Positions 25,401 through 63,340 of a stretch of DNA of 64,000 nucleotides are shown piece after piece. The translations under genes and the position numbers were made by a program. Positions within the stretch are counted from its first letter, which is position 1. Each line of letters starts with the position of its first letter. Under the pieces are notes generated by a model that was not told where the DNA came from, made no database searches, and saw only the letters and a program-made list of their open reading frames with translations. Source of the DNA: Chrysomallon squamiferum (taxonomy: Eukaryota > Mollusca > Gastropoda > Neomphalida > Peltospiridae); NCBI GenBank assembly GCA_012295275.1, contig CM022665.1:34615522-34679521 (forward strand), read 5' to 3'.

Positions 25401-27020
25401 TATAAATAATACTCATAAAGTGACATCATTATTATATGGACTAACTGCAATTTGATTTAATTATTTTATTTGTTAATATTATATATATCTGTTGCAGGGT
25501 ATTACAGCAAGTTTTTGAAAGACATCTGCAAAAGAATAAAGAAAGACTGAAAATGGTAAGTTATTCATTACAGAATAAAATTAACTGAAATTACTATGGT
25601 ATACGTCTTAAGGTAAATTTATGTTAAAATCTTGAATTCACTTTTTTAAAGTTTTAATAGCCATCTTTATAAATGTGAAAACAAAACTAAGAGTATGTTG
25701 TTAATATATATATATGTTTATAAATGTACTCTATTTGTGTTTTCCTACACCTTCCCTTGAAAGGAAATGGATAATGCATTGTTATAATGTGAGGGTCTCC
25801 AATCTTTTTTTGTTGTTGACCCTTTCATGCAGTCATCAACCCTTTATAAATCTCTCTAACTTGTATTTCTATTTTTATTACTCCAAAAGTCCCTAGTGAT
25901 TTTCAACATCAACCTCATGGGTTTAGTATCAACACTTCAGAAACCCCTGTTATTACACAAATACTGGGTCTTTGTATTCAGCACTATATTTTTTATTCAG
26001 TAAGCAACTGTCTCAATCTTTCAGACACGGATGCGAACAATTTTATCAAAACTTAGATTAGATTTGGGTGTCAGGAAAGATGATCCTGATGATGAACCTG
26101 GAACTGATTTGGCAGCTATATCATCATTAAGACAAGCAAATATTTTGGAGTTTGGTGAAAAAAAAACTTCTTTGCAGAATGAGATCAGTGAGAACTTATA
26201 CACATCATACGAGTTTGATGATAATGCTGAGGTACTCATCACTGTCCGATCACAGAGAGAGGCAGATGAACCAGAAAAAATTAGCTCTACACAAGTGTTG
26301 GAACAGTATCAGATAGACATGAACAAAATGGAAAATGATAACAAAAGTCAAGTAGATGTAAGTGACAAAAATATAACCTGTCAAGCTTTGGATTTAAAAT
26401 CTGCTCAAGAGTTAAGTCAGACAAGTTCTGAATTAGGAGAAGTAACACCTATTCCCTCAGTGACAGCCTTACCAACTCATGTCCCAAAACCACGCCCACG
26501 AGAAAGAAGGCATGCAAAACGAGAAAAGATTAATTCTGCTACTGATGATGAAAATATGAGTTTGAAGGATTCAGAAACATCTGTAAACACCACTCTTCAA
26601 CAGGTCTTGGGACCAGAGGTTATTTTAGTTAATGAAAACACAATAGCTGAGTCTTCATCTGTAAGTTCTATGCAAGTGCAGTCTCCTTCCAGGAGACGTT
26701 TAAAAAAGAAAGATGTTTCAACTGCTGATAATAACTCAGTAAGTACAGAAAAAGTACTGGAAGAAAAACAGAATACTGTTCCACTGGTCAGTTCATCTCA
26801 GCATGCCAGTGAAATACAAACACCAGCAGATGTACACAAGTCTGAATCCCAGCAAAATGAAGATGATACACATCACACAGCAAAGAAAGATGAATATGTT
26901 TTTACAAAGGAAAATGAAGAACAAAATGATTACGATGATGATTATGAAGATGATTATGATGCTGATGAAGATGAACACCAAGGTGATACAACTCACAGGA
27001 CCTCTGATGATGATTTTTAA
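19446..27020 (+). CDS. SPATA7: spermatogenesis-associated protein 7 homologue (ciliary)
   Basis: In vertebrates SPATA7 sits at the ciliary transition zone or connecting cilium of photoreceptors with RPGR-interacting protein. Coding exons: 19446-19488, 19720-19809, 20252-20299, 20682-20803, 21419-22215, 25221-25298, 25498-25555, 26025-27020; 2,232 nt, 743 aa. Conserved blocks: TTQYLVLDHMNNHYKKIATA (human has LVKNHMAVHYNKILSA), KPFTPRTLKSN followed by YKYYTSP, and EEEQLYVRFAQDITKDVLNS, then VLQQVFERHLQKNKERLKM and LRLDLG in the C-terminal third. All splice phases fit. It is longer than human SPATA7 (599 aa), mostly in exons 6 and 9. The last about 40 residues are an acidic Asp/Tyr/Glu tail that I do not recall from vertebrate SPATA7. 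The start is the first in-frame ATG after an in-frame stop. Confidence 0.93.
22852..22980. mobile_element. 129-bp hAT-like MITE
   Basis: In SPATA7 intron 6. The ends are inverted: TGGTGCTTCTTAAACTGGT at the left, and at the right a sequence whose reverse complement is CAGTGCTTCTTAAATTGTT. CAGTGnTTCTnAAA ends are typical of hAT-type short elements. A convincing 8-bp target duplication is not visible. The interior holds the perfect palindrome TTCACCCTAGGGTGAA. Confidence 0.6.
22981..25220. other. rest of the 3-kb SPATA7 intron 6
   Basis: AT-rich sequence without ORFs, recognised elements or exons. Confidence 0.6.
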
Positions 27021-29979
27021 TTGTTCTTACTTAGCATGGTTACTCAGTAAATTTATTTCCTGCACATATAAAACACAAGGGATTATGCAAAATAGAAAAC
27101 ATTTAGGAATGTTAACAGTTAAATTATTTATCAAGTAAAAAATTTGATTAAAGTAGAATTTTGTGTGTTGTTTTACAAACTTGTATATGTTATACATTTA
27201 TTATACACAAAAGTGCAAGATTATAACAGTAGCTTTTCCATGAAAATTAATCCTTAAACTAGAGATACTGAAACTTAAACATGGGGCATTCATAAGTAAT
27301 GTAGTCTAAACTATTGTTAGTCATTAAAATATAGTTGACATTCACAAATCATTTACATTATGACTGCTGCTTTTTGCCATTGTTCCATCCAAACAAATGT
27401 CAGTTTTAGCAAATATTTTTAATTTTCATTTTGTAATTATATAAATAATGATGCATTAAAACAATAAATGTTAAAAATATTTCTTGAAATATTTAACCCA
27501 AATTATATTTATAAAATGGTGACTTTCTGGTTCACCACTTGATGTTCTATTTATTTATTTATAATTTTATTTCTCTTTAATCTGTGATAATTGCAGTGCC
27601 TAACTTGTTTGTTTTATTTTTCTGTAGCTATTTATGTATACAATATATAATCAGAAATTGTTAATCATATTAAATCTGTATGTTATTATTTTGCGATTTT
27701 ATTAATTTATACAGAAAATATAAGTATACAAACCTAATAATAAAAACTTTTTATTGTATACAAATTTCAGAAGATTTCAAATGTTTATCCTCAGGAGATA
27801 CTTGTATACATTAAGCATTACTAAAGTATGTATTACTGTCATCTGCAGGGTGTTTTTTGTCGGGTTTTTGGAATAAAACAGACAATAAGTGTAAGATTTT
27901 TGATATACAAGAAAATAATGTTAGGAAATTCAGTTTGAAACTGTTAGTTATTTTCTTGTACATGGAAATGTAAAAAATGATAAATAAAGTTAATAACATT
28001 TCTTTTTTGAATAAAATTAAGTTTTAAAACTTTCTGTGTAAGTTGTAACAGTATTCATCATATATATATTTATTTATTTTAGTACTGTGAAGCATTTTGC
28101 TAGAAGCTTTGCTATTATTGGTATTCCGTCCTTGCAACTTGCAATATAAACATAATGTGATGTTACAACCATCCATTGTTTTATGTACAATTTGTTTTCA
28201 TCTCTGCCATATAAAGAACATCATGTGGTGCATTTTATGCAATGAAAATGGGTAAAATTTCTGATGTTTAACATAAATCACACAAACTTAACCCATTTCC
28301 ACTAATTTTGAGATTGTATCTTATAAAATGTAGTGCCTTTTGTTATAAAAGTATAGATTTGTTATTACTGTGCCAATCCACATATTTAAGATACAATGGT
28401 ATTCAATTTATGAATCAGTTATTTTCAGTACTGTGATTTATCTGTTTTTTGTTTTTCAATTTTAACTGTTATGTTATTGTGATAATTATTATATAAATGC
28501 AGCTGCACAGTTCAGCTGATTGTGAATATGAATATTTCATACAGAGAAATTCAGTTAAAAGTTATTGCTTTTCTTATAACAGTAACTAAGTACCATGTTC
28601 TGTAAATTGTCCTTTTCACTGCAGAAATGATGTATTTCTCTGGATGGTTTTGTTTCTAGCCACTAACTTTTAAAACAATATATTTTGAAATGTACAACTG
28701 TTACATTACTGTAGGGGTAGGCTATTTTAATACCACATTTTAGTAATTACTGATTGTTTTGTATTTGGAACAAAAAAGATAAAGAAATTGATCTATAATT
28801 GTTTTTCAGTGTTTACTGCTTTTGCTTGCATCAACTTAGGCTGAAGATCATATTTTATTATGCAGATATTTTTACCATGTAAATGTGGAACAATATTATT
28901 TAACTGCTGAATCTGATCTCAATATATCTATTGTTTCTGTCCATTATGTACAAAAATTTAGCTCAAAGTTCTGTGAATTACCTTTATTATTTATTGCCAG
29001 TATTTTCATGACAGCTGCTGACATTTTACTAAAAATGATAATTTTTTATTTATCTGCTTGTTTTCAGATTCACATATAAATGTTGTATGTAATAAAGTAA
29101 TGTACTAGCAAATGATTTGTTTATTTATTCTGTTTTACAACATGAATATTTATTCTTTCATATATTTAATAATAATTAATTGCAATTATAATAGTTTGGA
29201 TCCAGAACAGAGCACTAAATATGTATTTTTAAAATATCTGGGTGTGGCATGTTGGTAGTCATGGATCATCTTATACTTGTTTGTGGTTCTAAATAAGAAT
29301 GAACTAGGTTGTCCATTACAAAAGCTTTGCATTTTTAAATACTGTCAATAATGACATTTTTTTTTGTTGGGTACTCATGTTGGCATAATGGGTAATAAAA
29401 AGACAAGACTCTGCTGCCAAGTCTGCTTTGGATTTGCCACATGCTAAGAATGGTGTATACCACTGATTTTAAGTGAACTTTCAGCCAGTATACCTTGGAC
29501 ATTATCTGGCAAATACCTGGAAAGGTGCAGTTGTTAACAATATTCATTCTGTTAAGCCAGCCCTGAGGGTGTAGGAAGGATGAAATTGTCTGCATTGGTC
29601 ATACACATTTGACTCATATAGCTTAAAGAATGATCCTCCACCTCAGTACAAGCATTATCGGTTCATCACATTTTGGGGGAATGCAGTCATTTTACTGCGA
29701 CAAGGAGAGATATGTTTGATAGGTATGATGTGGTAGAATTGTTTAGATTCCAACCCAATTTTTTGCTAACCTTTTTAAAGAAAACTTTCTTTTATAATAA
29801 AGTTTAAATTTCAATTAAATGTATTATTTGTATTATACAGTTCTTTAATCTTATATATAAATCATTCATTCAATCAGTGTTAGAAACATGCAATTCATGT
29901 TTTATGTGAAGCTTTACACTAGATTCTAACAAATTATTAAAATATAAATAACTAAAATATTTGTATTATACTAAAGGAA

Positions 29980-30014
<35 letters not shown>

Positions 30015-30420
30015 AGAGAAATACATATGTAATAACTAATAAGGAAATCATAAAAATATATAAATGAATTATTTAAAACTGTAATGAAATAAATAAAATT
30101 GCAATGACTGATCGACTCGGAGCCGAGAACAAGTTCAAGAGAAAAAAAAAAATCGTTGTAATGTGTTAATTACAGTTTCTTTATGAACTGGAAAATGATT
30201 GTCCCCATGTACAAACTTTATAATCTACTGAATCACGGATGTAATTTTGTATGATATAATTATTATCGTGTGTACTTGCTTTTATTATGATTTATTTTAT
30301 TTTCACATGTGCACAGTTCACCTTCTAATAACCAGTCGAAATGGAGGATTATGGGTAATACTGTAAATACTGGTATTTCTATTTGATACGCCAATATATC
30401 AACAGTACTTAAGAAGTAGT
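27021..30420. other. SPATA7 3' UTR and intergenic DNA
   Basis: Poly(A) signals occur at several places (for example around 27982 and 29091), so the SPATA7 3' end is uncertain. 29230-29720 is less AT-rich than its surroundings but shows no convincing protein on either strand. A 31-A run lies at 29982-30012. Confidence 0.5.
28490..28690 (+). repeat. dispersed repeat, copy A
   Basis: Shares AAATGCAGCTGCACAGTTCA, CCTTTTCACTGCAGA, ATGTATTTCTCTG and CAATATATTTTGAAAT in the same order with 32421-32560. The copies are direct and flank the RPS29 gene. It has no coding sequence or terminal repeats that I can see. Confidence 0.7.
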
Positions 30421-30426
30421 CGAAGG

Positions 30427-30443
30427 CACGTGCGTTCTTTTCC
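30427..30443 (+). promoter_or_regulatory. RPS29 promoter: E-box and 5'-TOP start
   Basis: A CACGTG E-box at 30427-30432 lies just before a pyrimidine tract, CTTTTCC at 30437-30443, about 16 nt before the RPS29 ATG. This fits a 5' terminal oligopyrimidine start, the mark of ribosomal protein mRNAs under mTOR control. The transcription start is inferred. Confidence 0.55.
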
Positions 30444-30458
30444 GTTTTGGTCGCCATC

Positions 30459-31272
30459 ATGGGTTTTCAAAATATTTGGCACTCTCACCCTAGACGATTT
30501 GGACCTGGTTCCCGTTATTGGTATTAACTAAGTTTATTTTCAAGTTTGAGAAGTTACTTCGGATAATCTGGTTTAAATTTTTACTTTAAACATATATTTA
30601 GAACATTCAACATATTTTCGTAAAAACCGAGTTTCTAGCATTCAATTTTGTCATGATGGATGTTGCTGAACAAGCTTTAAGGCAGTTAAGCTTTTAGAAA
30701 AACGTATTTATTCTGACACATGGGTACACACAGTTTTAAGCTAACTGTTCTAATACCAAACATATAATGATAACAGGCAGAAAACAACAAATTTAAAATA
30801 TAGAATCGGCTGTTGCTGGCAGTGATACTTAAGCATTGTATTCTTTGCACGCGTCGAAAAAAAAAATTAATAATAATAATTAAAGGTGTTAACGATTTTT
30901 TTTTTTTTTTTTCTATCAGTATCTTTTGGTATGGTATTGCTAATTTCGTGATTCAATAATGCCTCTTAATTTATTTGAAATATATTAATAAAATATGGTA
31001 TCATTTTTCTTCCAGCCGTGTCTGCAATAATACTCATGGTTTGATAAGAAAATATGGCTTAAATATTTGCAGAAGATGTTTCAGACAATATGCAGATGAT
31101 ATTGGCTTTAAGAAGGTTAGCTTACAATTTAAATCTGCTTTTATTTGAATTGCATGGAATGATCCTCCTACATAACATGAATATGCAGAAGCATACACTC
31201 TACTGGTGCCATAAAGGCTTAACAGTATTAAAACAAATCATCTGTAAAACTTAAGAAAGCTATACACATATG

Positions 31273-31306
<34 letters not shown>

Positions 31307-31497
31307 GTATATAAAGGGTTCATACATTAGTACAATTTAATTCAAAATTTAATGTTGAAATAATTGCATTGTTTACTTTTCAGTTTGTTAGTGATTTGTT
31401 TCAGTATCAGTGTTTCACAAAATGTTGTTATTACTAAAATGTGGGATATGTTTTTTCACTTTATTGAATCGTTTTCTTTGTCTTATAGCTGGATTAA
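30459..31497 (+). CDS. RPS29: small ribosomal subunit protein uS14 (RPS29)
   Basis: Zinc-binding protein of the 40S subunit head. Exons: 30459-30520, 31016-31115, 31489-31497; 171 nt, 56 aa, exactly the usual length. The protein starts [20 protein letters not shown]. It has the CxxC pairs CRVC and CRRC of the zinc finger and ends GFKKLD. The last exon holds only Leu-Asp-stop before the 3' UTR. All splice sites are GT-AG and phases fit. A poly(A) signal AATAAA lies at 31595-31600. Intron 2 carries an AT microsatellite (about 31277-31304). I looked for a snoRNA in the introns, as is common in such genes, and found none that is convincing. Confidence 0.98.
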
Positions 31498-31835
31498 AAT
31501 CAAGAGTGAAGATCATGTCATATACAAACAAGAAACAGCCAGCTTGAATAGACAAGCATTTGGACTCTTGATATGGATGTAATGTCCCAAAAATAATAAA
31601 TCATGCTTAAAATTATCTGATATTGTGTTTTTTTTTGTATGCTGAGATTAGACAATCAGTAAAAAACACTATCATAAGACTTTGTAAATTAAAATGCAGA
31701 TTCATCTAAGAACTATTTTGTCATTTACTCTGAAACTTGGAAACAGGTGAATGGTAACAATACTGGTAATTTCTTGAGGCAAAGATGTACATTTTACTAT
31801 TCACTTTGCCATTTTTCCTCTCTTTTTTTTTACAG

Positions 31836-31919
31836 AATGCTGATGGGATGGTCATCAAAGATAGGAGGCAGATTAATTCTTTCAGAATGACATCCCATAA
31901 TGCCATTTTGAATGAATAA
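31836..31919 (+). other. candidate orphan terminal exon, 27 codons
   Basis: A strong acceptor (CTCTCTTTTTTTTTACAG) is followed by an open frame reading NADGMVIKDRRQINSFRMTS, then HNAILNE and a stop. AATAAA overlaps the stop (31915-31920). It looks like a small last coding exon, but no partner exon was identified and the product is unknown. It could be an alternative 3' exon downstream of RPS29 or a chance frame. Confidence 0.25.
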
Positions 31920-32420
31920 ATCTGCCCCACGTCTAGGTGTAACAGTCTGTTATGTTTAATTTCATATATTTTGTAATCAAATCCCTTCAGCACAAATCTG
32001 TTCCATGTTGTACACTGGGGGGGGGGGGAAATGAACTTTGAAGTCATCTGCTACTGTAGTAAAATAACTGGTTTCGTTTTTTTTTTTTATCTTAAGATTA
32101 TTTGGGAGAAAGTAATGCTGAAAAGTGTGCGAGATGAGCTTTTACTAAAATAATTAGCAGTGCTTGCACTGTATGGAACTTTGTGGTGAGCATAATAAAA
32201 GTAAAGTCAAATCTCTGTCTAGGAATTTTCTTTAATTTTAATAAACATGTAAGGAGTTTTTGCTATTTCTTCATTTATTGGTACCATCATTAAACTTTTT
32301 TTTTTTTTTTTTTTTTTTTTTACAGTGGCACTAATGCCCAGTCTCAGAAGTTGTGGGAAGAGAGTGTGTAATACTGGCTGGGTTTTATTACCAAAGAGAA
32401 CTTTTCTCAAATATTTTATA

Positions 32421-32560
32421 GTTATGTAAATGCAGCTGCACAGTTCAACTAATATTGAGTATTTCATGCATAGAAATTAAAGTTGTTAATTTTTCTTATG
32501 ACAATCCTTTTCACTGCAGATATGTATTTCTCTGCATCTAGTCAATATATTTTGAAATCT
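32421..32560 (+). repeat. dispersed repeat, copy B
   Basis: Shorter, diverged copy of the repeat at 28490-28690, in the same orientation, between RPS29 and the 3' end of EPRS1. It is preceded by a T tract at about 32298-32322. Confidence 0.7.
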
Positions 32561-32806
32561 TGATACGGTTACCCTTTTTATAATGTTTTAAAATAACAAA
32601 AAATCCAAGATAGTGAATTTTACTGGAGATTTTTTTTATATATAAAATGACAGATCACATGGAACCTTCAAAAATGCAAAAAACAAAATTTGTACTACAA
32701 CAGGAACTCCTGAAAATAATAAAAAAAGAACAACACTATGTTTATGTATGCTACAGTAACTAACATTAAAGTACCATGCTGTTTCCTACCAATTTTTTTT
32801 CAGGGG

Positions 32807-32812
32807 TTTATT
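32807..32812 (-). promoter_or_regulatory. poly(A) signal of EPRS1
   Basis: TTTATT on the plus strand (AATAAA on the coding strand), about 82 nt beyond the EPRS1 stop codon. It gives a short 3' UTR. Confidence 0.6.
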
Positions 32813-32893
32813 ATCTAAATAACAATCCACAACCAAGGTATATATATATCTTTCTTAAATTTGGTTTCCATATAATTGTTCTGTTTTCTGAAT

Positions 32894-60172
<27,279 letters not shown>

Positions 60173-61416
60173 TGTTGGTTATTTCAACAAACTACTGAAC
60201 TTCACTAGGCGCAGACTAATACTAAAACGAAATGGCAGATGACGAAACCGGACGGAAAGAACGGTTTCAAAAAAAAAAAAAAAAACGCTTCCAAGTGTAC
60301 GATTAATCGAGACTAGATTGCACGGTCTCTTTTTTTATCTTCTTCTTTTTTTTCTTTTTTTCCGGAGTGGCTATTTGGCCGAATATTGATATTTTGTATT
60401 AACTATTATTTCATAAATGGCAAAAAGAAATAATAATGTAAAGTTTTGAAGTATATTTATGAATGTTTGATTATCGTTATTAAATTAGTAAATACAACCT
60501 TTGCTTTTATTATTAAGAATATATTAAAAACAATTTATAAGCGGTTTAACAAATGGTATTTAAAATTAGGTGGCTGGGAAATTACCCTAATTTCTTCAAA
60601 CAATACCTAAATCATTTAGAATATGTTACTGATATTACCTTTCAACATTATCTTTACTAACAAATGAAACAATTCACTTTTATATAAGGAAGTTACAGAA
60701 TGGATTGACACAATAAAACTGTATTCATTGTGGGGGGTTGGTGGGGGGTTTCTCTCACAAACACACACATAATTGCATACACCTCATGTAAGGGTTATTT
60801 GGGTCGACAATTAAAAGTTTATATTATTTATACCAGGCCAATCTAAATAATCCCTCCCCCAAAAAAAAAAAAAACACAAAAAAAAAACACCCCACAAAAC
60901 TATCTGTTTTATTTGGGACTTAATTTGATTATACACGAGAATTATGTGAACATGCTGATAATATTACAAATGTAATCCGGCTTATCAGTGAATAATGTTT
61001 GTAATGACATATTAAATGGTTCACGAAACTGTCACTGAAACACGATTGGATATAATGGTACTTTTACTTTATTACTGGGAAGATAAAAGCTAGAATGCGA
61101 ATTGTTTATGTTTTTGCTCATTTCTCCAACCACAAGCACTACTAATATTTAAGATACTTATTATTTGCTACAACTTAATCAAAAGAAAGTTGATAAAACT
61201 CTTTGTGTCATTTCATGCATTGATGCAGAATAACTTCGAATTATTCAAATAAAATTAGATGTCTGTGGATTAAACTGTAACCTTGACAAAATAATTTATT
61301 ACACATTCCAAGCAAACAAAAATAAATAAATTAATTAATTAATAACTGTGACAAAGCAGGTAAACTATTGTCTACACCTGTATTGGATTATTTCCCTCTA
61401 ATGGCACATTATTATT

Positions 61417-61483
<67 letters not shown>

Positions 61484-61690
61484 TTCTTGGTACCCGATCA
61501 AATAGCTACGTTCATTTTTATTTTGTTTATTTTGTGTTGCACTTATTGCCATCACCCATGGCCCTGAAGTCAGGTTATTTGAAATAATTATTAAAAATAT
61601 ATTTATAGCAAACGTGTTATCATTATTACAACATTTAAAAAAAAAAAAAAAAGAAAGAAAGAAAGAAAAAGGATAAGTACTAATCATTTT
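60173..61690. other. intergenic DNA between EPRS1 and EGLN
   Basis: The EPRS1 promoter should lie in the first few hundred bases, where CpG dinucleotides are less rare (60205-60330). No TATA box or clear ATF4-type element is visible. The rest is AT-rich with a 60-nt CT tract at 61420-61480 and A/GAAA runs around 61635-61670. Confidence 0.5.
61420..61480. repeat. CT/GA dinucleotide microsatellite
   Basis: Perfect run of about 30 CT units. Confidence 0.98.
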
Positions 61691-61696
61691 AATCAT

Positions 61697-61887
61697 TAAC
61701 GTCTATCTTTGTATGGGGATAGTAGTCCTCTCTTTCTTGCACGTGCTCTGGGTACTCCAGGTATGTCCCTGTGCCAGGCATCACTATCAAATGATACAAT
61801 AAAGCCTTTGACCTGTCTTCCTGGTAAAAAATCTAAAAATTTCATTCTGGATTCTTTTTTCTTTTCTTTTCTCCCCATCTCATACAA
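61697..61887 (-). other. unrecognised coding-like exon
   Basis: The open frame on the minus strand has coding-like composition: MKFLDFLPGRQVKGFIVSFD, then SDAWHRDIPGVPRARARKRG and LLSPYKDRR, followed by two stops (TAA, TGA). It is richer in G+C than its surroundings. Upstream on the same strand lies a long pyrimidine tract ending TTTGTTTGTATGAG, so it could be the last exon of a minus-strand gene that starts at higher coordinates. I do not recognise the protein. It could also be a transposon fragment. No partner exon was found between here and 62,476. Confidence 0.35.
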
Positions 61888-62475
61888 ACAAAAGAAAGAA
61901 AAAAAAGAAAGAAAAGATGAAGAAGAAGCATTTACGATATTTATTTGAAACCTATATAACCACTGGGCTGTACAAAAGAATATGTTAAAAACTGATAAAT
62001 AATAATTAAGTCAAATTTTATGGAAGTCCACGTATTATTAATTCAAATTTTTCATAAGGCATCGGGCGCTACATTCATTTCATACACCATTTTTTTAAAT
62101 ATACTCGTTTTCACACAACTGCATCCGTCGCTATTGTTCGAACTCGGTACGTACTGGATGACTCTAAACTCATTGTTATCATGTTTGCCACTGAACTAAA
62201 ATAAATAAAGATTAGCCAATACGGAAATGACGTAGTGTGCCCTGGTTTTAAAGTCATAAATTGTTATCATGAAGCAGGCAATGCATTTTACTTCATTTTT
62301 AGATCCTAGTCATGTGCAATATTTTCTACACAGAGTAATTTCGTTCCCCCAAAATACGACATTTGTTTTAAGCGCCGGGAAATTATTAACATAGCCCGGT
62401 TAAACAGATGTCCAGAGAGACTAAATCGAGCTCCAAGGACGAAATCGTGTTTATATACATGGATTTCAAAATAGA

Positions 62476-63340
62476 ATGGCGGATAGGAAGGAAAGCTGCC
62501 TACGTGACAAAAGCAATGTATGCCATTTATGTGGAGCCTTTGAGAATTTATCGTTGTGTGGCGGGTGTAGGAAGACGTGGTACTGTTGTAAACAGCATCA
62601 GAAGGACGACTGGAAAGAACACAAGAAACTATGTTCTTTCAAGCGGAACAAGAAGGATTATAACATGCCAAAGAGCCATGATGATGGGTCAACCAAAACC
62701 CCGATTAAGATTGGCGACGAAAGTCATTCGACTGATTCCGATGAATGCGCGTGCAGTGAGACTTCTCACGTAGACATCACCCACAATGCAGACGACAGGC
62801 CGAGGTCTTCGACCCAACGATCGAGTAAAAAATTAGTTAATACCAGAAAAGACAGTCCAGAACTCGATGACGGTTTGGTAGAATCTACAGCCTCAGCGTT
62901 GAATTTGGACCAAACTTATTCAGAATTCACAATGAGCCCGATGCCAGCACAAACATTAACTTCAGACACCTGGCAGTCCTCCAGTGCTTATATTAAAATA
63001 TTACAGTCCAGATTTAAAGAACTCTCCGCTTATGTTGTGAAATGCCTTACAAAATACGGAGTATGTGTTATTGACAATTTTCTAGGTGATTCGAAAGGAA
63101 TGGAAATTTTAAATGAAATTAAAACACTTCAGACCACTGGTCTGTTTCGTAAAGGACAGGTTGCTGTAAACCTTGACAGACCAGGTATCACACATGTCAG
63201 AGGTGATCTAATAACATGGGTTGATGGATCAGAAGAAGGATGCAGTAACATACATTTCTTGATTTCGTGTATGGATGCTGTGATGATAAAATGTCAGGAT
63301 CAGTTGGAACATTATAAAATTGCAGAAAGAACCAAGGAAA
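62476..63340 (+). CDS. EGLN1: HIF prolyl hydroxylase, EGLN/PHD2-type, first coding exon (gene continues beyond the window)
   Basis: 2-oxoglutarate/Fe(II)-dependent dioxygenase that hydroxylates prolines of HIF-alpha in an oxygen-dependent way. The exon encodes 288 aa and ends in phase 1 at GAA A|GTATAC; the next codon would start Met as in RTKAMVACYPG of the family. A MYND zinc finger lies at residues about 16-53 (CHLCG, CGGCRKTWYC, CCKQHQ, WKEHKKLC), as in PHD2. A Ser/Asp-rich linker follows to about residue 180, then the start of the catalytic domain: YGVCVIDNFLG, HVRGDLITWVDG, YKIAERTK. The Fe-binding His-Asp-His residues lie in later exons outside the window. The start ATG has A at -3 and G at +4. 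The paralogue name is by the MYND domain; molluscs usually have one such gene. Confidence 0.92.

Noticed and set aside
26793-26996. Minus-strand hydrophobic ORF inside SPATA7 exon 9
   Set aside because: It is the antisense shadow of the acidic coding tail.
30521-31488. Possible snoRNA in RPS29 introns
   Set aside because: An ATGATGG and CTGA pair occurs around 30652-30670 but the spacing is far too short for a C/D snoRNA, and no H/ACA hairpins with correctly placed ANANNA/ACA boxes are evident.
31721-32047. 108-codon minus-strand ORF downstream of RPS29
   Set aside because: No domain, low-complexity Lys/Arg segment from a homopolymer tract and no splice or promoter context. The plus-strand reading of part of it is the better candidate.
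60173-60420. ATF4/CARE element in the EPRS1 promoter
   Set aside because: Only a partial match (ATTGCACGG) is present; it does not reach the TGATGCAAT-type consensus.
61412-61696. ORF with Arg-Glu repeats
   Set aside because: It is the translation of the GA/CT microsatellite.
62130-62150. tRNA B-box-like sequence (TGTTCGAACTC)
   Set aside because: No A box, acceptor stem or anticodon arm can be folded around it.
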